Shown here: positions 9,817 through 17,422 of the stretch, piece after piece
Layout: the number at the start of each line of letters is the position of its first letter
How positions within the stretch are numbered: position 1 is the stretch's first letter
Source of the DNA: Myxococcus guangdongensis
GTDB lineage: Bacteria > Myxococcota > Myxococcia > Myxococcales > Myxococcaceae
Assembly: GCF_024198255.1 (NCBI RefSeq)
Contig: NZ_JAJVKW010000007.1
Coordinates: 310,001 to 374,000 of the forward strand
Length of the DNA stretch: 64,000 nucleotides
Direction of reading: 5' to 3'
Position numbers and translations under genes: made by a program
The notes under the pieces: model-generated
Told to the model about the DNA's origin: nothing
Databases searched by the model: none
Seen by the model: only the letters and a program-made list of their open reading frames with translations

Positions 9817-10599
9817 TCAGGTCTTGCGCCGGACCCCTGTCGCGCTCGCGAGCAACATGTCGCGCAGTTGCTGCGCACGTTCTCTCGCGACAGGCACATG
9901 GATGCCGTTTCCATCCGCCACCAATCCGTCGCCCACCCAGACCCGGGTCTCGCTGTCGCGCTCGAGCTCCTTGATGTGCGTCACGTTGACCAGCCAGTTG
10001 CGGTGCACCCGTGCGAAGGCCTGACCGAAAGACGCCTCGATGGCGGACAGCGACAGGTCGACGTCGAAGATTCCTCGGGCGGTGTGTACCCGGGTCAACC
10101 GCTCCGCCGCCTCGAACGCCCACACCTCGTCGCGATCGAAGAAGACCAGGCTCTTCTGCTTCCGCGCCGCGATGCGCAGGGGGCCTGAGGGCTGCGACCT
10201 CGGACGGCGTGCCCGCAGTCGCTGGAGACATTGCTCGACCCGCTGCTCGGTGAAGGGCTTGAGCAGGTAGTCGGCGACTCCCAGGTCATAGGCCTCGAGT
10301 GCGTGGGCGCTGAACGCGGTCGCGAGCACGAGCAGGGGAGGACTCGACAGGGTCGAGAGCGCTCGCGCGATTTCCAAGCCCTCGTTCCGGCCGCCGGAGA
10401 GGCGGATGTCGAGGAACACGACATCGAAGGCATGACGCCCGTCTCCGAGCAGAAGCTCTCTTGCTTCCTCCGCCGACCCGACGGCCCCCGTGACCTGGGC
10501 CAGGTTGGAGCCCTCCAGGAGCTCGACGAGGTAGTTCCGCGCGGCCCACTCGTCCTCGACGACGAGTGAGCGCAGCTTCTCGCCGCTCTCGCTGCTCAT
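9817..10599 (-). CDS. LytTR-family response regulator
   Basis: 260 residues: receiver domain (about 9-128) with phospho-acceptor Asp64 (VVFLDIRL) and conserved Lys114 (LLKPF), then a LytTR DNA-binding domain (about 145-250) with the ARVHRNWLVNV motif. The frame continues upstream, but ATG 10599 is chosen because it overlaps the stop of the sensor kinase gene (ATGA), which fixes the start and indicates translational coupling. It is a transcription factor phosphorylated by the kinase encoded upstream. LytTR proteins bind pairs of short direct repeats about two helical turns apart; suitable repeats lie at 11780-11900 just beyond the kinase gene. Confidence 0.93.
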   Translation of the reverse strand: MSSESGEKLRSLVVEDEWAARNYLVELLEGSNLAQVTGAVGSAEEARELLLGDGRHAFDVVFLDIRLSGGRNEGLEIARALSTLSSPPLLVLATAFSAHALEAYDLGVADYLLKPFTEQRVEQCLQRLRARRPRSQPSGPLRIAARKQKSLVFFDRDEVWAFEAAERLTRVHTARGIFDVDLSLSAIEASFGQAFARVHRNWLVNVTHIKELERDSETRVWVGDGLVADGNGIHVPVARERAQQLRDMLLASATGVRRKT

Positions 10600-11699
10600 G
10601 ACGCCTCCTCCGAGGGCACGGGGACCTCGATGACAGCCGCGGTCCCTTCGCTCGACGACTGCATCCGGAAGACCGACCCGGGGCATCGGAGCTCCAGCCG
10701 GCGACGCACCACGTGCAGACCGAGGGCACCCGAGCGTGGATCACCCGTCGGCAGGCCGGGGCCGTTGTCCGTCACCGTGCACACGAGCCTCGCCCCAGTC
10801 CCCATGCGTTGGAGCGTGGCACTCACGACCACGCGCCCACCGCCGGCCCGACACAGGGCACCATGCTGGACCGCGTTCTCCACCAGGGGTTGCAACAACA
10901 GCGTCGGCAACCGCACGCCGCTGGCCTCCGGAGGGATGCCCCAGTCGAAGCGGAGCGCATCCCCGTGGCGCGACTCGAGGATCTCCGCGTAGCGCCGGAG
11001 CCACGTGACCTCCTGGTCGAGCGTCTGCATCTCGTCCTGCCCCTGGAGCGAGTCTCGGAGCAGGTCACCGAGACATCCAATCAACCGCCGGGCTTCACGT
11101 GGGCTCTGCGTCACCAGCCCCGCAATCGTGTTCAGCGTGTTGAGGAGGAAGTGCGGCTCGAGCTGAGACCTCAATCGCGCCAGCTCCGACGAGACGCGGA
11201 GCTGCTCGGCCTCGAAGCGCAGCTGCTCCGCTTCGAGCGCGCGGAGTTGGGCCTGCTCGGTCACATGCGGGGACACGAAGGAAATCCCCCAGATGCCCGC
11301 GATGAAGAGACCCACCATGGCGCCGAAGGCCCCGGCCAGCGGGAGTGACAGCTGTCCCTTCTCGTCGAGTTCGACTCCCAGAACCCCCTCCACCACGAAC
11401 ACGAAGGAGAGGGCGAAGAGCGCTCCGATGACCACGGCGACGACGAGGCTGGCGACCACTGCCCTCGTCGTACCGTGCCCTCGCTTGACGCCGTGGTTGA
11501 ACGTCGCGGACAGAGCGAGCAACTGCAGGGGTGTCTCGAGAACCCAGAGCAGGAACCTGAGCGCGATGCTCTCGACGCCCTCATCGTCGAGGAACTCAGG
11601 GGCGGTCTGCAGCAGGCCCACACCGACGGCCAAGGCCATGCCGACCATCCAACGCCGACGCACGAAGAGCATCGGAGGCTGCGCAACGGGGCTTCTCAC
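10596..11699 (-). CDS. LytS/YehU-type membrane histidine kinase
   Basis: 367 residues from GTG 11699; an in-frame ATG at 11672 is an alternative and neither has a clear Shine-Dalgarno. About four membrane segments are predicted (near residues 17-33, 47-63, 81-103 and 119-142). An amphipathic coiled coil (146-180) follows, then a His_kinase domain with phospho-acceptor His183 in LEPHFLLNTLNTI. The HATPase region has VENAVQHGAL (N box) and DNGPGLPTGD (G1). There is no extracellular sensor domain, so the signal is probably sensed in or at the membrane. It pairs with the overlapping LytTR regulator and diverges from the di-haem lipoprotein gene. Confidence 0.93.
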   Translation of the reverse strand: MRSPVAQPPMLFVRRRWMVGMALAVGVGLLQTAPEFLDDEGVESIALRFLLWVLETPLQLLALSATFNHGVKRGHGTTRAVVASLVVAVVIGALFALSFVFVVEGVLGVELDEKGQLSLPLAGAFGAMVGLFIAGIWGISFVSPHVTEQAQLRALEAEQLRFEAEQLRVSSELARLRSQLEPHFLLNTLNTIAGLVTQSPREARRLIGCLGDLLRDSLQGQDEMQTLDQEVTWLRRYAEILESRHGDALRFDWGIPPEASGVRLPTLLLQPLVENAVQHGALCRAGGGRVVVSATLQRMGTGARLVCTVTDNGPGLPTGDPRSGALGLHVVRRRLELRCPGSVFRMQSSSEGTAAVIEVPVPSEEAS

Positions 11700-11757
11700 G
11701 AGGTGTCCAGGCTAGGCCCGTGCCGCATGCTTGGCAACGCAGCCCCCCTGCGCGCCC

Positions 11758-11771
11758 GGTTCGTACGAACC
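11758..11771. promoter_or_regulatory. 14-bp perfect palindrome GGTTCGTACGAACC
   Basis: Perfect inverted repeat in the divergent region between the sensor kinase and the di-haem lipoprotein gene, 59 bp upstream of the kinase GTG. Candidate operator for a dimeric regulator. A second, looser inverted repeat (GGTCCC 11808-11813 / GGGACC 11822-11827) lies nearby. Confidence 0.4.
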
Positions 11772-11779
11772 ACACGACG

Positions 11780-11900
11780 GCTCGTCGCATACACAGCACC
11801 GCTCGTCGGTCCCATGATTTGGGGACCGTCAACACCAGCCGGACTTCGCGGCTCGTCGGTCCAGCAGCGCGAGTCGTCGCGGGCCCACGACAGCTCGTCG
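11780..11900. promoter_or_regulatory. Four direct repeats GCTCGTCG, candidate LytTR binding sites
   Basis: GCTCGTCG occurs at 11780, 11801, 11851 and 11893. Start-to-start distances are 21, 50 and 42 bp; 21 and 42 are two and four helical turns. Copies 2 and 3 extend to GCTCGTCGGTCC. LytTR regulators typically contact two short direct repeats spaced about 21 bp apart, and this gene pair lies beside the repeats, so this is a plausible target. The repeat sequence differs from published LytTR consensus sites, so binding is inferred. Confidence 0.4.
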
Positions 11901-11972
11901 GGAGTGAATGGAAACACCTCGCGCCCAGTGAGATTGCCCATGCGCCACCTCCCTTCAACAGGCGGACACCGC

Positions 11973-13427
11973 ATGCTTCCACTTCCGTTTCGTCGAGCGC
12001 GCCCATGGCCTACCGGCGCACGTCGCCGGAGCCTCGTTGGTCATTCTTCACTCCGTGCTCTCGGTGCCGTCGCGCTGGTGGCGATGGGGGCCTGCCGCGG
12101 TGACAAGGAGGACCCTCCGTCGCGCGCCCCGCTCACCGGGAAGCAGCTCTTCGAGCAGCCATTCCCCGGAACCAACGGCCGCGCCTGCGCCACCTGTCAC
12201 GTGCCGGAGGACCACTTCACGCTGACGCCGGCTCACGTGGCGCGCTTGTGGGAGACGAACCCGAACGACCCGCTCTTCAACGCCATCGATGCCGATGACC
12301 CCACGGCCAGTCCGCTGACCTACGAGCACCTGAAGAAGGGGCTCGTGCGCGTGTGGCTCACGCTGCCCGACACCCTGGATTTGATCGACGACGAGGGCAA
12401 CGTCACGACGCCTGCCGATCGCCGGATGTCGGTATGGCGGTCCGTGCCCTCCGTGGCCGACACCGCGATGAGCGCGCCGTTCCAACTCGATGGACGCGTG
12501 GCGACGCTGGAGGAACAGGCACAGGCCGCCATCATCTCGCACAGTCAGGGTGGTACGGCGTCAGCGAGCGAACTCGCGCGCATCGCCACCTTCCAGCGCG
12601 ACCTCTTCACGTCGGACCGGGCCCGCATCGTCGCGGGTCAGCTGGCGAGCGGAGCCGACCCCTCGGGCCTGCCCGACGTGGAGGACGGGTTGAGCCTGTC
12701 GACCTCGGAACAGCGGGGTAGGGAGGTCTACGCGGCGGCGTGTGCCGCGTGCCATGGCGGTGCCACCAAGGCGACCCTCTCGAACCGGGTGGTCCATGAT
12801 GCCCTGTTCCCATCGCTCAGGCCGGACGGCACGGTGCTGTACCAGGTGCCCGCGACCGATCCGCCGACGCCGGTGCTCGCCACTCCGGGTGACGGGTTCA
12901 TGAACATCGGTTCGGCGCTCGTCACGTACCTGGGGCAGGTCGACCCGGAGTCCGAGATCTTCACCAAGTCCGTCGATTTCCCGCGCTACCGCTACCGCTT
13001 CTACACAGACAGCTCACGCACGCAGAAGCTCGTGGATCTCCCGCCGAAACCGCCGCCGTTCCAGGGAGGAGACCTGTCGGACCTGGAGCCGGAGTTCGAC
13101 GCGAACGGCAACCCCATCGTGGGACCGAACCGGATTCCCCAGTTCTTCTCCTCGGACCCGGGCCGCGCCGCCATCACCGGCAATCCCAACGACTTCGAGG
13201 CGTTCGACGTGCCGACACTGCGGGGTATCGGCCGCACGGCGCCGTACTTCCACGACAACAGCGCGGAGGAGCTGCACAAGGTGGTCGACTTCTACAGTCA
13301 GTTCGTCCTGGGACGGTTCGAGAGCCTCGACCTACCACCCATCCATCCACCGGAACACGAGGGCCCACCCGAGTCCCTCACCCCCGAACAGAAGAGCGAT
13401 CTGATCGCGTTCCTGCGTCGCCTCTGA
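11973..13427 (+). CDS. Di-haem cytochrome c peroxidase / MauG-family lipoprotein
   Basis: 484 residues from ATG 11973; another in-frame ATG at 11940 would add 11 residues. An arginine-rich start and a hydrophobic stretch end in LVAMGAC, a loose lipobox that would make Cys41 the lipidated residue. Two covalent haem c sites are visible: CATCH (72-76) and CAACH (257-261), the arrangement of di-haem peroxidases and MauG-like oxidases. A late SVADTAMSAPFQLDGRVAT-type segment and the conserved DVPTLRGIGRTAPYFHD near the end are typical of the family. It probably acts on the outer or inner membrane periplasmic face, reducing peroxide or oxidising a protein partner. It diverges from the LytS/LytTR pair, which may control it. 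Confidence 0.87.
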   Translation: MLPLPFRRARPWPTGARRRSLVGHSSLRALGAVALVAMGACRGDKEDPPSRAPLTGKQLFEQPFPGTNGRACATCHVPEDHFTLTPAHVARLWETNPNDPLFNAIDADDPTASPLTYEHLKKGLVRVWLTLPDTLDLIDDEGNVTTPADRRMSVWRSVPSVADTAMSAPFQLDGRVATLEEQAQAAIISHSQGGTASASELARIATFQRDLFTSDRARIVAGQLASGADPSGLPDVEDGLSLSTSEQRGREVYAAACAACHGGATKATLSNRVVHDALFPSLRPDGTVLYQVPATDPPTPVLATPGDGFMNIGSALVTYLGQVDPESEIFTKSVDFPRYRYRFYTDSSRTQKLVDLPPKPPPFQGGDLSDLEPEFDANGNPIVGPNRIPQFFSSDPGRAAITGNPNDFEAFDVPTLRGIGRTAPYFHDNSAEELHKVVDFYSQFVLGRFESLDLPPIHPPEHEGPPESLTPEQKSDLIAFLRRL

Positions 13428-13428
13428 T

Positions 13429-13746
13429 TCACCTTCGCGGGACTCCGCGGCCTAGGGAGGTGGGAAGCTGGTGGTGGAGAACGAGTCGGGCAAGGCGGCC
13501 TTCCGCACCCAGTGGAACGGCACCCACTACCCCTTGGAGAACGGCCCGGGCCTGCTCGACATACACGTCGCCGAGGGCCGGGGCCGGAGGTACCCGGGGA
13601 ATGGAGAGACCCGCTTCAGGCTTCGCGGGCACCAGCGCGCTGGTGGTGGGCGTCCCTTGGGTCGTAGGCGACTGTGAGGTCGCGCACGACGTCAATGACA
13701 GAAGCACTGAAAGCAGGAACGCGCCTCGGATTCTTGAGAGCCTCAC
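13429..13746 (-). CDS. Possible small lipoprotein (weak)
   Basis: 105 codons from GTG 13746, with GAGG ten bases upstream. The N-terminus (VRLSRIRGAFLLSVLLSL then TSCATSQSP) is a good lipoprotein signal with a TSC lipobox, followed by a Thr/Pro-rich spacer. Its stop falls 1 bp after the converging di-haem gene ends. The C-terminal half overlaps, in register, a plus-strand frame with better codon bias, so only one of the two is likely to be real there. No family recognised. Confidence 0.35.
   Translation of the reverse strand: MRLSRIRGAFLLSVLLSLTSCATSQSPTTQGTPTTSALVPAKPEAGLSIPRVPPAPALGDVYVEQARAVLQGVVGAVPLGAEGRLARLVLHHQLPTSLGRGVPRR
13471..13677 (+). CDS. Possible small protein or gene remnant (weak)
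   Basis: 68 codons from GTG 13471, with a good GGGAGG 10-11 bases upstream. The first ~40 codons have almost exclusively G/C third positions and a natural-looking sequence (ESGKAAFRTQWNGTHYPLEN); the last ~28 lose this bias and become Arg/Gly-rich. That pattern suits the front of a gene truncated by a frameshift or rearrangement. It lies antisense to the possible small lipoprotein. No family recognised. Confidence 0.3.
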   Translation: MVENESGKAAFRTQWNGTHYPLENGPGLLDIHVAEGRGRRYPGNGETRFRLRGHQRAGGGRPLGRRRL

Positions 13747-13825
13747 GCATTCATGATGCCTCGAGCTCACGCGCCCAATCCATGGCACGTGAGAGTCCCA
13801 TGGGGCTGGTAGGCTGGGGGGATAT

Positions 13826-16270
13826 ATGCGCGTCATCACAGGAGACACGGTCATCCACCGCAGGACGCGGGAGGTGGGCATCGTCGAACGCCACGACCGC
13901 ACCAACATCGTCGTTCGCTGGCCCGAGCGTGGCCAACGCGAGACGATTCCACGAAACGAGGTGCAAGCCCTCGCTGAGGCCATGTCGGAAGCGCGCCAGG
14001 CGTCGACCCTCTTCAGCACGAAGCTGAGCCTCACGGGGACGTCGCCGCTGTCTGATCTGGTGTCCCGGTTCGGATACTCCACGGGACGCATGCGCAGCGG
14101 GTCCTTGGAGAAGGTGCGCAAGCAACTCGCGCGCGCGGGATTGAAGATCGACACCGAGGACGACAGTGAACAGCGAGATGCGCGCTTCTGGCTCACCTTG
14201 CTCGAGTTTCCCAAGCCCGACGAGAAAGAGTCCGAGGTCGATCCCGAGCCGACCCGGCTGAAGCAGGTCTCTCTTCCATCACCTTCGTGGACCCAGGCCT
14301 TGGGATTGGCGCCACATCGAGAGATCGCGCTGCTGCGCGCGATGACGGAACGGGACCCTCTGCTGTGCATTCTTCATCTCTCCGATGCAGCCGCGGACAC
14401 GGGATGGCTCCGGCCCACCTGGGAGGCCCTGATGTCCTGGGCCTTCCGCGCGGCGCAGCGCTTCGTCTGGAGGTCCTCCACGGACGAGAACGCCACGGTG
14501 AGGATCGGCTCTTCCGCTTTGCTTCAGACGTACCTGTCTCCTACATCGATCGACGACTCATCGAGCCAGCTACAGACGACGCCTCGGAGCATCAACCTCA
14601 TCACCGTCCGGCGTGACTCGGAGCTCCCGAACGACTTCGAGCGCCTCAAGGCCAACTGGCCTGGGGCAGTGTTCGAGTTCGACCCACCGGAAAGAGCATC
14701 CGAGCTCGAGGCGTGCAGAACCCTGGTTGAAAGGGTCCTCTACCTTGTTGGCGGAATGCCCCAGCAGGACGCCAGGAACGTATCGTCGTCCAGGATGTCG
14801 CCGTTGCGGCTGGCGGTCTGGGCACGCGAGTCCTCCGAACAGTTGCTCGCGAGAGGTTCGACGTACGTAGGAGAGATGTTCTCACGGAAGAGTCCTTCCA
14901 AGCTCCGGGGAAGCACCGAGGGCGAGACCGCGCTGGCGCTCAAGTCCTTGTTGGCGCATTGGCTCATCGACCAGGACCCCGACGTGAAGGTGGAGTTCGA
15001 GGTCTCGACCGGCCGAGGGAGCGAAGGGGAGCGGAGAATAGACCTGGTGGTCGAGGACCAGGGAGACTTCGAAGTCGAGAGCATGCGGGGATCAGGCCCC
15101 ATGGAGCACTTCATCCATCAGAAGGTCCTCGCCAGGCGCCGAGACAAGCCCTTCACGCTCGTCGTGCCCAACGAGGCGCTCCTTTGGGCTGGCCCCTATC
15201 TCGCGGACATCGCCATCCAGTTGGGGGAGGACGGACGCGTGCTGATCCCCGGCGCGGAGCAGGTCTGGATGCAACTCGAAGGGGTGCGCCTCGCGGAGAG
15301 TGCCCCTGACGTGGAGTCACCTGAAGCAGTCGCTACCGAGGACTTCGTCTCCGAGCAGGGACGCCCACCGAGCGCGGAGACCCTGAAGCTGAAAGACATC
15401 GCGGGATATGCGGAGCTGCGTCAACGCATCGAAGAGCAGGTCATCTGGCCCGAGAGACACTCCCGTTGGCTGAGGGGCCTCTCCCGTTCTCCGGGCATCT
15501 TGTTCTTCGGACCGCCCGGTTGTGGAAAGACACGAATGGCCAGGGCCATCGCGGGGGAGCTCGATCAAGAGGTCCGGCTCCTCGCACCCTCGGACCTTCG
15601 TGGCGAATACATCGGGTGGGGGCAGATTCGCGTCCGTGAGCAGTTCAACTGGCTCGCCGAGCGGGACCGTCGGATGCTCGTCATCGACGAATTCGATTCC
15701 ATCGCCAGGTCCCGGCAGGTCGGGCAGATGCACTCCGATGAGAAGTCGACCGTGAACGAATTGCTGGTCCAATTCGACAGGGTCTCGCGACTGGGCCGCA
15801 TCGTCGTGGCGACAACGAACGATATCGACGCACTGGACGGCGCGGTCCTGCGAACTGGGAGATTCGGCAGTTTTGTTCCCGTGGGCCCGCCGGACCGAGA
15901 CGCGGCGGCGGACATCCTCGACTTCTACCTCAAGCGCTTCGAACGGGTGTCGCTGGAGCAGCCGCAGCTTCAGGTGTCCATCCCGTCCCGAGAATCGTTG
16001 CTGCCACTCCTGGGGCCCGTGATGAGCGCCAATGCGTCCAAGTCTCAAGCCTTCAGCGGCTCGGACCTGGAGGCCGCCGTGAGCCAGGTGGCGACGAACC
16101 AGGTACGCGTGGCCATGGGAGGCGGGCGCTCCATGAGGGCGCCAACGGTTGTCTCCATCATCATTCAAGCCGACGCGGTCGTGCGGGCCTTGGCCGACGG
16201 GCCGCGGTCCATCCGGCCCGAAGCGCTGACGTCCTTCGAGGAGGAGAAGGCCCGTTACTGCGGACGATGA
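13826..16270 (+). CDS. AAA+ ATPase with SH3-like N-terminus and nuclease-like middle domain
   Basis: 814 residues, not recognised as any named protein. Residues 3-45 look like a small SH3/KOW-type beta barrel (GDTVIHRRTREVGIVERHD). Residues about 365-450 show an alpha-beta-beta-beta-alpha-beta order with Asp406 and E416-V-E418 (ERRIDLVV...DFEVES), reminiscent of a PD-(D/E)xK nuclease core with an acidic residue or Ser in place of the lysine. The C-terminal 520-814 is a classical AAA+ domain: Walker A GPPGCGKT (Lys568), Walker B LVIDEFDS (Asp621/Glu622), sensor Asn665 and arginine fingers Arg676/Arg679 (RTGRFG). Start ATG 13826 follows GGGGGG. More A/T-ending codons than its neighbours suggests acquisition. 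DNA-targeting or defence functions are plausible but unproven. Confidence 0.8.
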   Translation: MRVITGDTVIHRRTREVGIVERHDRTNIVVRWPERGQRETIPRNEVQALAEAMSEARQASTLFSTKLSLTGTSPLSDLVSRFGYSTGRMRSGSLEKVRKQLARAGLKIDTEDDSEQRDARFWLTLLEFPKPDEKESEVDPEPTRLKQVSLPSPSWTQALGLAPHREIALLRAMTERDPLLCILHLSDAAADTGWLRPTWEALMSWAFRAAQRFVWRSSTDENATVRIGSSALLQTYLSPTSIDDSSSQLQTTPRSINLITVRRDSELPNDFERLKANWPGAVFEFDPPERASELEACRTLVERVLYLVGGMPQQDARNVSSSRMSPLRLAVWARESSEQLLARGSTYVGEMFSRKSPSKLRGSTEGETALALKSLLAHWLIDQDPDVKVEFEVSTGRGSEGERRIDLVVEDQGDFEVESMRGSGPMEHFIHQKVLARRRDKPFTLVVPNEALLWAGPYLADIAIQLGEDGRVLIPGAEQVWMQLEGVRLAESAPDVESPEAVATEDFVSEQGRPPSAETLKLKDIAGYAELRQRIEEQVIWPERHSRWLRGLSRSPGILFFGPPGCGKTRMARAIAGELDQEVRLLAPSDLRGEYIGWGQIRVREQFNWLAERDRRMLVIDEFDSIARSRQVGQMHSDEKSTVNELLVQFDRVSRLGRIVVATTNDIDALDGAVLRTGRFGSFVPVGPPDRDAAADILDFYLKRFERVSLEQPQLQVSIPSRESLLPLLGPVMSANASKSQAFSGSDLEAAVSQVATNQVRVAMGGGRSMRAPTVVSIIIQADAVVRALADGPRSIRPEALTSFEEEKARYCGR

Positions 16271-16281
16271 TGTGCCAGGCA

Positions 16282-16309
16282 GCCGGGCTCCCTGGATGGG
16301 AGGCCCGGC
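16282..16309. terminator. Hairpin between AAA+ gene and MarR-GNAT gene
   Basis: GCCGGGC (16282-16288) pairs with GCCCGGC (16303-16309), extended inward by TCCC/GGGA with one bulged G. It begins 12 bp after the AAA+ stop in the gap between convergent genes, so may stop transcription from both sides. Confidence 0.5.
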
Positions 16310-16355
16310 CTCCTCCCGAACGGCCGTGGAACCAACGAACGATTGGCTTCAACGC

Positions 16356-17318
16356 TCACGAACGGCCCCTCGGCTGATACGACATCGCCACGTCACAGCG
16401 CGCGTAGCGTGCACCGAACCGCCGCATGATTTCGGCGTCGTGCACGAAGCCCAGCTTCTCGTAGAGGTGGATGGCCGGCGCGCACTTCTTGTTCGTCAGC
16501 AGGTAGATCTGGTCCATGCCCAGGCTGGACGCCCGCTCCAGCGTCTTGGCCAGCAGGAACTCGCCGACCTTCAGCCCCCGGGCGCTCTTCAGCACGCCCA
16601 TCTTGGTCAGCTCCACCCAGCCGTCCTTCGACACCATCAGCGCGCAGGTGCCGACCACGCCCAACTTGGGCGTCTCCGCGAACAGCACCACGCCGCCCTT
16701 GTCGAGGATCAACTCGCGCGGCTTCGACAGGAGCGCGAGGTCGTTCTCCTCGAGCTTGAACATCTCCTGGATCCACTCGGCGTTGATGCGATGGAAGGCC
16801 TCCGCCTGGTCATCGGAGAAATCCCGCACCCACATCGCGGGCGGCCCCGCGGCCTCCACCCGCTTCAGCATCGAGGACTCCGCCAGCCGCGCCTCCACCT
16901 TCGCCAGGCCCTGCATGAAGTCACCCGACAGGCCCTCGACCAATGCGGCCGCTGCGGGCTCGATGCGCGCCAACAGCTGCGTCTGGACCCGGGCCAACAA
17001 CGCCTCGCCCTGGGCCGTCAGCGCCAGCATCTTCGCGCGCTGGTCGTCCGGCGAGCGCCGCGTCTCGATGAACTCCTCCAACGCCGCGAGCGCTCGCGTC
17101 ACCGTCGGCTGCGCCACCCCCAGGCGCTCCGCCACCTCGCCCACCGTCATCGGCCCGTGCAGCCGCAGCGTCATCAACAACGACATCTGCGCGGGCATCA
17201 CCGGCAGGTCCAATGAACGGGCCACCTCTCCCGCGTCGGCCTGCATCCGCTCCGCCAGACGCTTGAGACGACTGCCCAGAAAACCCACGCCAAGCCCCGC
17301 GAGGAAATCGACTTCCAT
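16356..17318 (-). CDS. MarR-family regulator fused to a GNAT acetyltransferase
   Basis: 320 residues. The N-terminal half (about 10-150) is a winged-helix MarR domain (MTVGEVAERLGVAQPTVTRAL recognition region, then the DDQRAKMLALT wing). The C-terminal half (about 160-310) is a GNAT acetyl-CoA-dependent acetyltransferase, with LVVGTC-like central strand and the late PAIHLYEKLGF motif. Such fusions are widespread; the acetylated substrate is unknown. ATG 17318 is preferred over an in-frame start at 17336 because GGAGG lies seven bases before it. A perfect 18-bp palindrome just upstream (17344-17361) is the probable autoregulatory operator. Confidence 0.9.
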   Translation of the reverse strand: MEVDFLAGLGVGFLGSRLKRLAERMQADAGEVARSLDLPVMPAQMSLLMTLRLHGPMTVGEVAERLGVAQPTVTRALAALEEFIETRRSPDDQRAKMLALTAQGEALLARVQTQLLARIEPAAAALVEGLSGDFMQGLAKVEARLAESSMLKRVEAAGPPAMWVRDFSDDQAEAFHRINAEWIQEMFKLEENDLALLSKPRELILDKGGVVLFAETPKLGVVGTCALMVSKDGWVELTKMGVLKSARGLKVGEFLLAKTLERASSLGMDQIYLLTNKKCAPAIHLYEKLGFVHDAEIMRRFGARYARCDVAMSYQPRGRS

Positions 17319-17343
17319 GCCGTGCCTCCAATCCATAGCGCGA

Positions 17344-17361
17344 TATATAGCTAGCTATATA
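17344..17361. promoter_or_regulatory. 18-bp perfect palindrome, probable MarR operator
   Basis: TATATAGCTAGCTATATA is perfectly symmetric and starts 26 bp upstream of the MarR-GNAT ATG, a strikingly AT-rich island in a GC-rich genome. Position over the likely -10/start region fits autorepression by the MarR dimer. Confidence 0.7.
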
Positions 17362-17422
17362 CCCAACGGATTGCAAGTCGGCTTTGCGGCGGGGCGCGGA
17401 CGACCGGGCCTGCGACAGGGGA

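Noticed and set aside
11475..11972. The 5' extension of the di-haem peroxidase frame (166 codons)
   Set aside because: It overlaps the sensor kinase on the other strand, has no codon bias after that, and the lipoprotein signal peptide starts only at 11973 (or 11940).
13826..16270. Reading the AAA+ gene as FtsH, Lon or a 26S-proteasome-like ATPase
   Set aside because: The Walker and SRH motifs fit that broad clade, but there is no HExxH protease, membrane anchor, Ser-Lys dyad or HbYX tail, and the 500-residue front part is unrelated.
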